Below are positions 44,041 through 53,084 of a stretch of 64,000 nucleotides of DNA, piece by piece. The DNA lies in assembly GCF_038404745.2 (NCBI RefSeq), contig NZ_JAYKTT020000017.1:164222-228221 (forward strand), given 5' to 3'. Below the pieces are notes generated by a model. It ran no database searches and had not been told where the DNA came from. It worked only from the letters and a program-made list of their open reading frames with translations. Within the stretch, counting starts at the first letter, position 1. Each line of letters starts with the position of its first letter. A program made the translations under genes and the position numbers. The stretch is from Chlorogloeopsis sp038404745 (GTDB taxonomy: Bacteria; Cyanobacteriota; Cyanobacteriia; Cyanobacteriales; Nostocaceae).

Positions 44041-44753
44041 GCGGTTATTTCCTTAGGTTCATTGAGCATCACCTCTGCAACCGGAGATGGTGGATTTTGT
44101 CCGGCTACCTGTTGTACTGCTGCCACGATGCCGTTATAAGCACTGCAACGACAGAGATTACCACTTAGTCGCTCTTTGATTTCAGTCTCAGAAAGTTCAG
44201 CTAATTGGGGAGGACGAGTTAAATCTGATGTTACAGCACTAGCACAGCCCCGTTTGATCTCATCGACGAGAGCAACAGAGGCACAAATTTGTCCTGGCGT
44301 GCAATAACCGCACTGAAAGGCATCGTTCTCAATAAACGCCGCCTGCACTGGATGAAGAGTATCGCCCTTTGCTAATCCTTCAATAGTGACAATCTCCTTG
44401 CCCTCTTGCATGACTGCCAATGTCAAGCAAGAATAAACTCGCTGCCCATCGATCAGAACTGTACAAGCTCCGCATTGCCCGTGATCGCAGCCCTTTTTGC
44501 TACCTACTAGTGCCAGGCGATCGCGCAGAGCATCCAGAAGTGTCACGCGCGGCTCAATCGTTAGGGTTTTCTGTTCTCCATTAACCTTAAGTGTTATGTT
44601 CATATCACCTTTGGAATCTTGAGCAGTGTCCTTTGCTACAGTTGCTTGATTCAGCAATGAAGGAGCGGCGATGGCTGTTCCGGCTGTAGTTAATGCCTTG
44701 CCCAAAAAATTACGTCGAGACGTTTTCCCCGCCCCTTCTTGAGGGTGTTGCAT
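44037..44753 (-). CDS. paoA: Aldehyde oxidoreductase [2Fe-2S] subunit with Tat signal
   Basis: 238 aa, ATG start. The N-terminus has a twin-arginine signal 'TSRRNFLGKALTTAGTAIAAP', so the assembled complex should be exported folded. Plant-type cluster: 'GCDHGQCGACTVLIDGQRVYSC' spacing; second cluster: 'CGYCTPGQICASVALV' and 'NLCRCSAYNGIV'. A stretch of about 18 residues before the second cluster end ('KRGCASAVTSDLTRPPQLAE') is also seen in PaoA-like proteins. It is the first gene of the paoABC operon and should be transcribed from the 834-base spacer upstream. Confidence 0.93.
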   Translation of the reverse strand: MQHPQEGAGKTSRRNFLGKALTTAGTAIAAPSLLNQATVAKDTAQDSKGDMNITLKVNGEQKTLTIEPRVTLLDALRDRLALVGSKKGCDHGQCGACTVLIDGQRVYSCLTLAVMQEGKEIVTIEGLAKGDTLHPVQAAFIENDAFQCGYCTPGQICASVALVDEIKRGCASAVTSDLTRPPQLAELSETEIKERLSGNLCRCSAYNGIVAAVQQVAGQNPPSPVAEVMLNEPKEITA

Positions 44754-45587
44754 GATTTTGTACCTTTAGCATTAAATAAATGCACTCTGATTTGAAATCT
44801 CGGATCGGTTTGCCAAAAATGTATCAGATAAACAAGCTCCAGAAGTAGTATTTATCTTTATCGATTCAAAAAAATATGTCTTAAGTCTGATGAGATGGGT
44901 GATTGGGTATAAGATTTCTTTATTCCTAATTCTTAGGACTCCACCACATTGATTCTCACAAGTCGCAGATGTTCAGTTTCCCGACTTCTTTAAACAAAGT
45001 CGGATAACGATAAATCTTGCAATTTCATCTATATACAAAATCACTACGTTTAAAAGGTTGGTCGTGCTTAGGCGATCGCATCCTCATCTTTGAGATCCTA
45101 TACACTAATACTGTCAATAGTTGTATGCCGCTGGTTGTATTTATATCTTTTAATTCCGACTTTAAGTGTAGGTTAACCAGGATAAATATGCGAAACAACA
45201 ATCTTATATTATAACCTTAAAATATTATTTGTTGCTAATGCTATCAAAAAACTAAATAAGTTATATAATATATACCAGATAATCTGGATGCATAAAGACT
45301 TTTGAGTATAAGCCCCTGAAACCTCATAGCTCTGCCGATTGGGTATTAATGGTCTCAGAACACTGTTTACTGATACCAAGTTTTTTGATTTGCTTAATTA
45401 TTAGAACTCACAGTAAAAGTAAAAGCATAAAAGCTTAGATCAAGCTAATGAAAGCTTGAGTTACTGTGGTCAAATAGCTTTACCTGGCATCAGAAAATAG
45501 ATTTTTCAATCAGAATAAATTCAGTTGTAAATTTCTAACTGAGTGTTGAGACCTTAGTAATAAAAATACACTTGGGGAGAATTAATA
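44754..45587. other. Long divergent spacer between paoA and the lipase-like gene
   Basis: 834 bases, AT-rich. It holds a decayed copy of the CCCCGACTT repeat (44938-45008). A 65-codon frame at 45017-45214 lacks a ribosome site. The lipase-like gene has GGGGAGA about 12 bases before its ATG. No structured RNA was recognised. Confidence 0.5.
44938..45008. repeat. Dispersed ~70-bp repeat with CCCGACTT hairpin, copy 2
   Basis: GGACTCCACCACATTGATTC continues to TGTTCAGTTTCCCGACTTC and AAAGTCGGATAACG. It aligns along its whole length with 19650-19718. The stem here is shorter (CCGACTT/AAGTCGG) and imperfect, so this copy has decayed. Confidence 0.6.
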
Positions 45588-46553
45588 ATGACACATGTTG
45601 AAGGAACTTTTGAAGGAGCAGGAGGTCTATACCTTTACTATCAAGGTTGGCTGCCAGAGGGGCAGGTACAGGCAATCATCGCAATAGTACATGGGTTAGG
45701 AGCGCATAGTGGATTATTCGATACTGCCGTGCAGTACTTAATCCCACAAGGCTATGCCATATACGCCTTTGATCTGCGCGGGCATGGACGTTCTCCTGGG
45801 CAACGGGGGCATATCAATGCTTGGACAGAGTTTAGAGAAGACTTGCATACCTTTTTAACGCGAATACAAGAACGAGCAATTAACTGTGCTTGCTTTGTGT
45901 GGGGGCATAGTCTGGGAGCAGTGATCGCTTTAGACTACGCCTTGCACTTTCCGGAAAGTTTGCAGGGATTGATATTGACGGCACCAGCATTAGGTAAAGT
46001 CAGGGTGCCTGCTTTTAAAGTTGCTTTAGGGCTTATGCTCTCACAAATCTGGCCACGCTTTAGCCTCAAAGTTGGCATTAAGCGTGGTTCGAGTTCACGA
46101 GATCCTAAGGTGCTAACTGCCTATGCCCAAGATCCATTGCGGCATGAATACGGAAGCGCTCGACTGGCTACAGAATTTTTCGCAGCCAAAAATTGGGTGG
46201 AAAGCCATGCGTCTGATTTAAAGGTTCCTTTGTTAATTCTGCATGGCTGTGAGGACCTAATCACACCAACTGAGGGTAGTTTAGCTTTGTTTGAACAAGT
46301 GAGCTTTCCAGACAAAGAATGTCATGTTTATCCGGGAGACTATCACGATCTCCATTTAGACCTCAACTATCAAGATGTATTGGCAGACTTAGGAAATTGG
46401 CTCGAACGACATTTGAATGCAGGAACAAACCATCAGCCAGTAGCTTGTCAAATAAAAGTTGCCTCTTTGCAACCGGAAACTATGAATATACAACTTTATT
46501 TTTGCGAAAAAGATACAAAAGTGGATCTTGATCCCCACCATGATCTAAATTAA
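45588..46553 (+). CDS. Alpha/beta hydrolase, monoglyceride lipase/lysophospholipase-like
   Basis: 321 aa, ATG start. It has a serine-hydrolase fold with 'AIVHGLGAHSGLFD' (oxyanion region), 'AFDLRGHGRSPGQRGHI', nucleophile Ser108 in 'WGHSLGAV', Asp223 in 'HGCEDLITPTEGS' and His in 'YPGDYHDLHLD' (about 253). The 'RGHGRSxGxRGHI' wording is typical of monoacylglycerol lipases. It should free fatty acids from monoglycerides or lysolipids. About 40 residues after the fold are an extension of unknown role. It lies 439 bases upstream of the acyl-CoA ligase on the same strand, so it could supply the beta-oxidation genes that follow. Confidence 0.85.
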   Translation: MTHVEGTFEGAGGLYLYYQGWLPEGQVQAIIAIVHGLGAHSGLFDTAVQYLIPQGYAIYAFDLRGHGRSPGQRGHINAWTEFREDLHTFLTRIQERAINCACFVWGHSLGAVIALDYALHFPESLQGLILTAPALGKVRVPAFKVALGLMLSQIWPRFSLKVGIKRGSSSRDPKVLTAYAQDPLRHEYGSARLATEFFAAKNWVESHASDLKVPLLILHGCEDLITPTEGSLALFEQVSFPDKECHVYPGDYHDLHLDLNYQDVLADLGNWLERHLNAGTNHQPVACQIKVASLQPETMNIQLYFCEKDTKVDLDPHHDLN

Positions 46554-46992
46554 TATTATGTACTTTGTACAAAATTGTAAAACATTTAGGTGTGACAAAA
46601 CCGAAGTCTCAAAAAATTCTAGTCCTGTCATCGGATAGATACCATATTTAAAGAAAAGGCTGGGCAAGAATCAGAACTTAGGTATCAAAAGGCAGCATCC
46701 AGATTAAATACCTAATCCTTGTATGTGAGCTTAACAAAATATCCTTGGATAATTTTATCTAGCTAAATTTGAGAGCCTTTGAAATCCTATAAGCGAAGTA
46801 AATTTATACCTTTAAATGTATGAGTTTACTTTAGCAAATACATTATTCTTGGAATAACGGCTGATTTTTTGCTGTTTAGTTATTTTTCTTGAATTACTAA
46901 CAACCAAAACGGAAAATTTCAGGAAATAACTAACTGATAATTAAAAAAACACTATTAGCAAGGGAAAGAGTTTCAAGCTCTTTTAAGGCAAA
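46554..46992. other. Spacer before the beta-oxidation genes
   Basis: 439 AT-rich bases that should carry the promoter of the fadD-led unit. I find no clear FadR-like or LacI-like palindrome and no gene. Confidence 0.45.
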
Positions 46993-49188
46993 ATGTTATG
47001 CTCAGATCAAACTTATAAAGCTCCTCCCAACTCTGGAGAAATATTGTTGGGGCGTACATTACCTTCTTTACTAGATGAGGCGTGCGATCGCTACTTCAAT
47101 GCTCAAGCCTTGAACGAATGGACGGAAAAAGGTTGGCAACCCCTATCCAATCAGGAATTTCAAAGCGCTGCTCGTGAAGTGTCACTCTCGTTGTTAGATT
47201 TAGTGCTAGAGAAAGGTGATGTCATCGCCCTATTGATGCATGGCGATGTCAACTTCTGCATAGTTGATATGGGTTGTCTAATGGCTGGTTTGGTGGATGT
47301 GCCGATTGACCTTACCCAGACGCTCGAAAACATTATTTTTATTTTGCGGCACTCACAAGCCAAGGTATTGATTATTGCTAATTTAGACTTGCTCTCTCAA
47401 GTCATACCTTACCTGGGAGATACACCCCAGCTGAAGGCAGTGATAGTTGCTGATGTTCCGAGTAATTGGCAGCAGCATCAAAATCTAGAGCAAATATGCC
47501 CTGAATGTCCTCAACACATCCCAGTTTTTTCCCTCTGGGAACTTCGTGCCAAAGGACGGACTTTAAATTCACAAAGCAAACACCAGCAACTGCGCTCCCA
47601 ACTAGCAGCAGATGACTTAGCCACTATTATCTATATCCCTGGAGTGATGGGAGATCCGCAGGGAGTAATGCTAACCCATGAAAACCTTTCTGGCGATGCA
47701 CTCTCCATGTTTACTGGCATTCCCGATCTAGAATTTGGTGCAAAGGAGGTTGCACTTTCGTATCTGCCCTTGACGCACGTTTTTGCTCGCGTTTTCCTAT
47801 ACGGACATATGAGCTATGGGCATAGCATTTACCTAACTACCCCTCACCGAGTAATCAAACATCTCAAAGAAGTGAAACCGACGTTATTCGCCACGGTACC
47901 ACTGTTATTGGAGAGAGTCTACAACAAGATTTTGGAAGAAGGGACTAGGCAAACCAAGCTAGCAACACAAACAGAAGTTAAGCATAACGTGCTGTCGCGC
48001 ATCCTCACTTTTGCAACTCAGATGCTACGCAGGGAACAGCCAAAAATGCAGAGATTTCGTTTATCTTCCCTGCGTTGGAAGTTCCCACCTTTACGTATCT
48101 CTGTCTCTGGATCTAGATTCCGTGAGATGGCATTTCAAGAGCGCATCTACACTTGGGCGCTAAACCTTGCCAAACAGTACGAACTAGGAAATCCACCAAA
48201 AGGAAGATATGCTTTGATGCTGAAGTTGGCAGATAAGCTTGTGTTCTGGCAATGGCGATTGGTATTTGGAGGTCGAGTCAAATACTTGATTTGTGGTGGT
48301 GCTGCCTTAAAAGCAGAGATAGCAAACTTGTTTGCCGCAGCAGGAGTGACTATTCTGCAAGGTTATGGTTTAACTGAGACAAGTTCCGCGCTTACCTGTA
48401 ACCGGGGAAGATTCAATCGTGCCGGAACAGTAGGTGTGCCTTTAGCAGGAGTGGAGATAGCGATCGCCGCCGATGGAGAAATTCTTACCAAAAGTCCTTA
48501 CATCACTCAAGGCTACTACAAAAACCCTGAAGCCACTCAAAAATTGATTGATGTAAACGGCTGGTTGCACACAGGCGACTTAGGAGAGTTTACAGCCGAT
48601 GGTTTTCTCAAGATTACAGGACTCAAGAAAAGCCGATTCAAACTCTCCACAGGTAAATACGTCACACCACAACCAATTGAAACCAAGCTAGAACAATCTC
48701 CTCTAGTTGCCAAAGCAGTTGCTGTTGGAGCAGAGCGTAAATTCTGCGCCATGCTAATTTTTCCCAATCTAGATAACCTGCATTCCTACGCTCTCACCAT
48801 TGGCATAGATTTACCACCAGATGCGTTGCTCAACCATCCATGTATTATCGCCATGTATAAAGCATTGGTTGAGGAAGCTAACTGTCATTTACCTTACTGG
48901 TCAACTGTGAAGCGATTCCAGCTCATTAATGCTACCCTCACAGTTGAAAATGGGTTGCTCGCACCCAATCAACAAGTACAACGCGCAAAAGTAGTGGAAG
49001 CTTTTGCCAAAGAAATTGATGCCATCTATGAAGACGCGCCAGCGACTTCTCGGAGGGTAGACACGGGGACGCCAAGACACGAAGATGCCAAAACTGGGAA
49101 TACAGATGAACAGGATAACCTTTTATCTTCCTGTCCTTCTATACCTCAGGCTTCATGCCCCGCATTCGCGCAATCTCTAAATATATAA
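46993..49188 (+). CDS. fadD: Long-chain acyl-CoA synthetase-like AMP ligase with altered P-loop motif
   Basis: 731 aa, ATG start. The adenylation fold is clear: 'LPLTHVFARVFLYGHMSYG', 'YGLTETSSALTCNRG' (A5), 'GWLHTGDLGEF' (A7), 'LSTGKYVTPQPIE' (A8 region) and 'PNQQVQRAKVVEAF' with a candidate A10 lysine. The phosphate-binding A3 motif, usually YTSGTTGxPKG, reads 'YIPGVMGDPQGVMLTH', losing the Ser/Thr residues and the Lys. This may slow adenylation or indicate a different activity. The last ~40 residues ('RRVDTGTPRHEDAKTGNTD') are repeat-derived. The gene is 16 bases upstream of fadN. It would activate fatty acids for the downstream enzymes. A second acyl-ACP synthetase role is less likely. 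Confidence 0.8.
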   Translation: MLCSDQTYKAPPNSGEILLGRTLPSLLDEACDRYFNAQALNEWTEKGWQPLSNQEFQSAAREVSLSLLDLVLEKGDVIALLMHGDVNFCIVDMGCLMAGLVDVPIDLTQTLENIIFILRHSQAKVLIIANLDLLSQVIPYLGDTPQLKAVIVADVPSNWQQHQNLEQICPECPQHIPVFSLWELRAKGRTLNSQSKHQQLRSQLAADDLATIIYIPGVMGDPQGVMLTHENLSGDALSMFTGIPDLEFGAKEVALSYLPLTHVFARVFLYGHMSYGHSIYLTTPHRVIKHLKEVKPTLFATVPLLLERVYNKILEEGTRQTKLATQTEVKHNVLSRILTFATQMLRREQPKMQRFRLSSLRWKFPPLRISVSGSRFREMAFQERIYTWALNLAKQYELGNPPKGRYALMLKLADKLVFWQWRLVFGGRVKYLICGGAALKAEIANLFAAAGVTILQGYGLTETSSALTCNRGRFNRAGTVGVPLAGVEIAIAADGEILTKSPYITQGYYKNPEATQKLIDVNGWLHTGDLGEFTADGFLKITGLKKSRFKLSTGKYVTPQPIETKLEQSPLVAKAVAVGAERKFCAMLIFPNLDNLHSYALTIGIDLPPDALLNHPCIIAMYKALVEEANCHLPYWSTVKRFQLINATLTVENGLLAPNQQVQRAKVVEAFAKEIDAIYEDAPATSRRVDTGTPRHEDAKTGNTDEQDNLLSSCPSIPQASCPAFAQSLNI

Positions 49189-49204
49189 GGAGGGTTTAGG
49201 AACT

Positions 49205-51562
49205 ATGTTTAAGCCGTTCCGCACAGCTGCCGTTCTCGGTGCGGGGATAATGGGAACCCAAATTGCCGCTCACCTCGCTAATGCAGGGTTGACTGTACAT
49301 CTATTGGATATACCTGCTAAAACGAGCAATAAAAACGAAATAGTCGAAACAGCATTCAAAAAAGCTTTAAAACAGTCTCCACCAATCTTGTTTACAGAAA
49401 AAACTGCCCGTCGGGTAATTCTGGGCAATTTTGACGAGCATTTTCACAGGATTGCAGATGTTGATTGGGTAATTGAAGCAGTAGTAGAAAATCTGGCTAT
49501 CAAGCAGCAGTTGATGGCACGGGTTGAAGAAGTTATCCGGGATGATACAGTGGTGTCTACAAATACTAGTGGATTGCCCATCAACGCAATTGCTCAAGGA
49601 CGCTCTGAATCTTTCCACAAAAGGTTTTTAGGAACTCACTTTTTTAACCCTCCACGCTATCTGAAATTACTTGAACTTATTCCAACAAAAAATACTGCAA
49701 CCGAAGTAATAAACAGGATGCAATGGTTTGGCGAACTATATCTAGGCAAAGGAGTAGTAGTAGCAAAAGACACTCCTAACTTTATTGCCAATCGCATCGG
49801 GATGTATGTAACTATGCTAGGTTTGCGGGCATTGACCGAGCAAGGATACACTATTGAAGAAATTGATACTCTCACGGGAACGCTGGTGGGACGACCAAAG
49901 TCAGCAACATTCCGGACTGCGGACTTAGTGGGATTAGATACAATGATGTATGTAGCGGACAACCTCTATCCAGCGATTCCCCAAGATGAAAGCCGTGAGA
50001 TTTTCCGCGTTCCCCAGCTACTTCGCAAGCTCGTAGAAACAGGGTCGTTAGGTGTAAAAACAGGTCAAGGATTTTACAAGAAGCAAGGCAAAGAAATTCT
50101 CTCTATCAATCCAGGAACATTGGCTTATGAACCAGCTAAACCGATGAACTTGGGGGATATTGAGGCACTCAGTCAAATTCACGATTTAAAGAAACGCCTA
50201 CACATTCTCTATCAACATCCTGGTCGTGCAGGTGATTTCTTCCGGCAATTAACCTTAAATATTTTGGCATACAGTGCTCGTCGCATTCCCGAAATTGCTG
50301 ACAGTCCTGCCGATATTGATAAGGCTATGCGCTGGGGATTTGGCTGGGAACTTGGCCCCTTTGAAATTTGGGATGCGCTTGGATTTGAAACTGTGCTGGC
50401 AGATATGAAAGCTGCTAGTATTCCGGTGCCGGAGTGGGTGGAAGAGGAAGGCAGGAGGCAGAAGGCAGAGGGCAGTAGACGTGAAGCGGCTTCCGCAGGT
50501 AGGGAATCTGTTTTCTATGAAGGTGTAATTTCACAGACAGGTAAAGTTGATGAAATTAACTTGACGGTGTTAAAAGCAGATCCAGAAAGGACGCTGTGGC
50601 AAAATTCAGAGGCGGCGTTGCTGGATTTGGGAGATGGGGTAGTTTTGTACGAGTTTCGCTCTAAAGGTAATACCTTAAGCTTGCAGGTGGTAAATGGCTT
50701 CAATGAGGTGCTAGATCTCCTTGAAAAGAGCGAATTTCGAGGATTGGTAATTGGCAACGACAGTGCGAATTTCTCAGCTGGGGCAAATTTGGCAGAGATG
50801 GGAATGCTGGCACAGACGGGAAATTTCCAAGCGATCGCCAACCTCATCGTCAAGTATCAGTCACTGCTACAACGGATTCAATATTTCCCCAAACCCATTG
50901 TTGCCGCGGTTGTTGGACGCGCTTTGGGAGGTGGCTGTGAATTAGTAATGGCTTGTCCGCACGTTGTCGCAGCAGCCGAATCCTATATTGGGTTAGTAGA
51001 ACTCAGCGTCGGTCTGATTCCGGGCGCAGGTGGTATTATGCGGATGGTGACTTGGGCAGCCGAGCGGGCAGCAAGCGAATCACCCCAACATATTCAGCCT
51101 TTCTTACGCCAAGCTTTTGAAACCGTTGGCATGGCAAAAGTTTCTAATAGTGCTTACGAAGCGCAGGAATTGGGTTTCCTCTCACCCAAAACCAAAATTG
51201 TGATGAATGCAGATCGGCGGTTGGATGTTGCCAAACAAGAAGTGGTGTGTCTGGAAAAAACAGGCTACACGCCACCCCCAAATCGCAACGCAATTATGGT
51301 GCTGGGGCGTCCGGCGCAGGCAATGCTGGAACAAGCTGCCTACATCATGCAGCAAGGAGGTTTCATCAGTGAATACGATCGCTATCTCGCTGAAAACCTA
51401 GCCTATGTCATGACTGGTGGGGAATTAAGCGCACCTGCTTTAGTTGATGAAGATTACCTATTGCAGCTGGAGCGAGAGAAGTTTTTACCACTATTGCAGC
51501 AATCCAAGACTCAAGAGCGGATTATGCATATGCTTAAGACGAAGAAACCGCTGCGAAATTAA
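49205..51562 (+). CDS. fadN: Bifunctional 3-hydroxyacyl-CoA dehydrogenase/enoyl-CoA hydratase (FadN type)
   Basis: 785 aa, ATG with AAGGAGGG ten bases upstream. The dehydrogenase comes first: NAD-binding 'VLGAGIMGTQIA' (12-17), 'VVSTNTSGLPI', catalytic His145 in 'LGTHFFNPPRYLKLLEL', Glu157, and 'DTPNFIANRIG'. The hydratase is C-terminal: oxyanion 'NFSAGANLAEMG', 'GRALGGGCELVMAC' and 'YIGLVELSVGLIPGAGG' supply the two Glu residues. This order and length match Bacillus FadN (about 789 aa) and not E. coli FadB. Residues about 416-437 ('EEEGRRQKAEGSRREAAS') are a repeat-derived insertion in the linker between the two enzymes. It performs steps two and three of beta-oxidation. Confidence 0.92.
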   Translation: MFKPFRTAAVLGAGIMGTQIAAHLANAGLTVHLLDIPAKTSNKNEIVETAFKKALKQSPPILFTEKTARRVILGNFDEHFHRIADVDWVIEAVVENLAIKQQLMARVEEVIRDDTVVSTNTSGLPINAIAQGRSESFHKRFLGTHFFNPPRYLKLLELIPTKNTATEVINRMQWFGELYLGKGVVVAKDTPNFIANRIGMYVTMLGLRALTEQGYTIEEIDTLTGTLVGRPKSATFRTADLVGLDTMMYVADNLYPAIPQDESREIFRVPQLLRKLVETGSLGVKTGQGFYKKQGKEILSINPGTLAYEPAKPMNLGDIEALSQIHDLKKRLHILYQHPGRAGDFFRQLTLNILAYSARRIPEIADSPADIDKAMRWGFGWELGPFEIWDALGFETVLADMKAASIPVPEWVEEEGRRQKAEGSRREAASAGRESVFYEGVISQTGKVDEINLTVLKADPERTLWQNSEAALLDLGDGVVLYEFRSKGNTLSLQVVNGFNEVLDLLEKSEFRGLVIGNDSANFSAGANLAEMGMLAQTGNFQAIANLIVKYQSLLQRIQYFPKPIVAAVVGRALGGGCELVMACPHVVAAAESYIGLVELSVGLIPGAGGIMRMVTWAAERAASESPQHIQPFLRQAFETVGMAKVSNSAYEAQELGFLSPKTKIVMNADRRLDVAKQEVVCLEKTGYTPPPNRNAIMVLGRPAQAMLEQAAYIMQQGGFISEYDRYLAENLAYVMTGGELSAPALVDEDYLLQLEREKFLPLLQQSKTQERIMHMLKTKKPLRN

Positions 51563-51571
51563 TATAACAAC

Positions 51572-51733
51572 GAACCACAAAGAGCACAAAGAGCGCAAAG
51601 AGGAGGACACTGCCGTAGACGCGGAGCGGATAGAAGTAGGTAGCGGATAAGCGAAAGTAAGGGTTTCCCAACTTGAGTCAAGTGTCCGCCGCAAAGTGAG
51701 AATTCTTTGTGTTCTTTGTGTCCTTTGTGGTTC
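51572..51733. repeat. Inverted-repeat element (MITE-like) between fadN and fadA
   Basis: GAACCACAAAGAGCACAAAG at 51572 onward faces TTCTTTGTGTCCTTTGTGGT ending at 51733; the ~31-base arms match at about 27 positions. The centre has a GCGGAGCGGATAG-type repeat. The element fills most of the 207-base gap and could fold into a long hairpin in the operon message. Confidence 0.65.
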
Positions 51734-51769
51734 ATATCCCTAAAAATATTCAAAACTTGGTGAGAAAAC

Positions 51770-52960
51770 ATGAAAGAAGCCTACATTGTAAGCAGCGTTA
51801 GAACTGCTGTTGGCAAAGCCCCACGCGGCACGCTACGTAATCTGCGCTCTGATGATATGGGAGCAGTTGCAACTAAAGCCGCTATTGAACAAGTCAAAGG
51901 TCTCGATCCAGATCGCATTGATGATGTCATCTTTGGCTGTGCTTTTCCGGAAGCTGAACAAGGATTTAATTTGGGGCGAGTTATAGCCCAGCGAGCAGGC
52001 TTACCGGACTCTGTACCAGGTAGCACGGTTAACCGCTTCTGCGCCTCCGGACTCCAAACCATTGCGATGGCAAACCAGGCGATTATGACAGGGCAAGCAG
52101 ACGTGATGGTTGCGGGTGGAGCCGAATCCATGAGCTTGATTCCGATGGGAGGCCATTATTTAGCTCCTAACCCAGAGATGATGGCAGAGAATCCCCAAGC
52201 CTACTCGACGATGGGCATTACGGCAGAAAACGTGGCACAGCAGTACCACATTTCCCGTGAGGATCAAGATGCCTTTGCCTTGCGATCGCATCAAAAAGCC
52301 TTAGCTGCAATTGGACAAAATCGGTTTGCTGAAGAAATTGTGCCTCTACAAGTACGAGAAACTTTATACATAGATGGCAAAACGCAGTTGGTAGAGAAGG
52401 TTTTCCAGGTCGATGAAGGGCCGCGTCCCGATACCAGCTTGGCAGCTCTAGCTAAGTTGCAACCTGCGTTTCGTATTGGTGGCACAGTTACGGCTGGTAC
52501 TTCTTCGCAAATGTCAGATGGTGCGGCGGCAACGGTGCTGATGAGCGATCGCATGGTCAAGGAACTCGGCATCGAGCCTCTGGGACGAATGTTAGGGTAT
52601 GCGGTGGCTGGTGTAGCTCCAGAAATTATGGGTATCGGCCCTGTAGAGGCAGTGCCAAAGGTGCTGAAGCAGGTGGGTTTAACTTTGGATGATATCGGAT
52701 TGATTGAACTCAATGAAGCCTTTGCCGCCCAAAGTCTAGCCGTAATTCACAAACTTGGTCTGAATCAGGAGATTGTAAATGTAAATGGTGGGGCGATCGC
52801 TCTCGGTCATCCTTTGGGTTGCACGGGTGCGAAGCTGACAGCTACTATCCTCCACGAAATGAAACGGCGCGGTGTTCGTTACGGACTCGTGACGATGTGC
52901 GTTGGTGGTGGAATGGGAGCAGCGGCGGTGTTTGAGAATTTGTCATCTCACAGGGTTTAG
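51770..52960 (+). CDS. fadA: Acetyl-CoA acyltransferase (3-ketoacyl-CoA thiolase)
   Basis: 396 aa, ATG start. Thiolase signatures are complete: nucleophile Cys91 in 'TVNRFCASGLQT', 'MVAGGAESMSLIPMG', 'ELNEAFAAQSLAV', His347 in 'GGAIALGHPLGCTGAK', and Cys377 in 'VTMCVGGGMGAA'. Length is standard. The 'RTAVGKAPRGTLRNLR' start and 'GHYLAPNP' region favour a degradative FadA over biosynthetic PhaA. It cleaves 3-ketoacyl-CoA to acetyl-CoA. It sits third in the fadD-fadN-fadA-fadE order, like fadNAE of Bacillus. Confidence 0.93.
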   Translation: MKEAYIVSSVRTAVGKAPRGTLRNLRSDDMGAVATKAAIEQVKGLDPDRIDDVIFGCAFPEAEQGFNLGRVIAQRAGLPDSVPGSTVNRFCASGLQTIAMANQAIMTGQADVMVAGGAESMSLIPMGGHYLAPNPEMMAENPQAYSTMGITAENVAQQYHISREDQDAFALRSHQKALAAIGQNRFAEEIVPLQVRETLYIDGKTQLVEKVFQVDEGPRPDTSLAALAKLQPAFRIGGTVTAGTSSQMSDGAAATVLMSDRMVKELGIEPLGRMLGYAVAGVAPEIMGIGPVEAVPKVLKQVGLTLDDIGLIELNEAFAAQSLAVIHKLGLNQEIVNVNGGAIALGHPLGCTGAKLTATILHEMKRRGVRYGLVTMCVGGGMGAAAVFENLSSHRV

Positions 52961-53084
52961 GAAGACGCGGAGACAGTGGGACGCGGTGAGGGAAGATATC
53001 ACTGCATCCCTGTGTACTTTAAACTCACCGTGTCAGCCTTAATCACTGTATTTACCTGCCTACGAAACGAGTTGGGATAAAGCT

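Noticed and set aside
45017..45214. 65-codon plus-strand frame before the lipase gene
   Set aside because: No ribosome site, AT-rich spacer, composition unlike protein.
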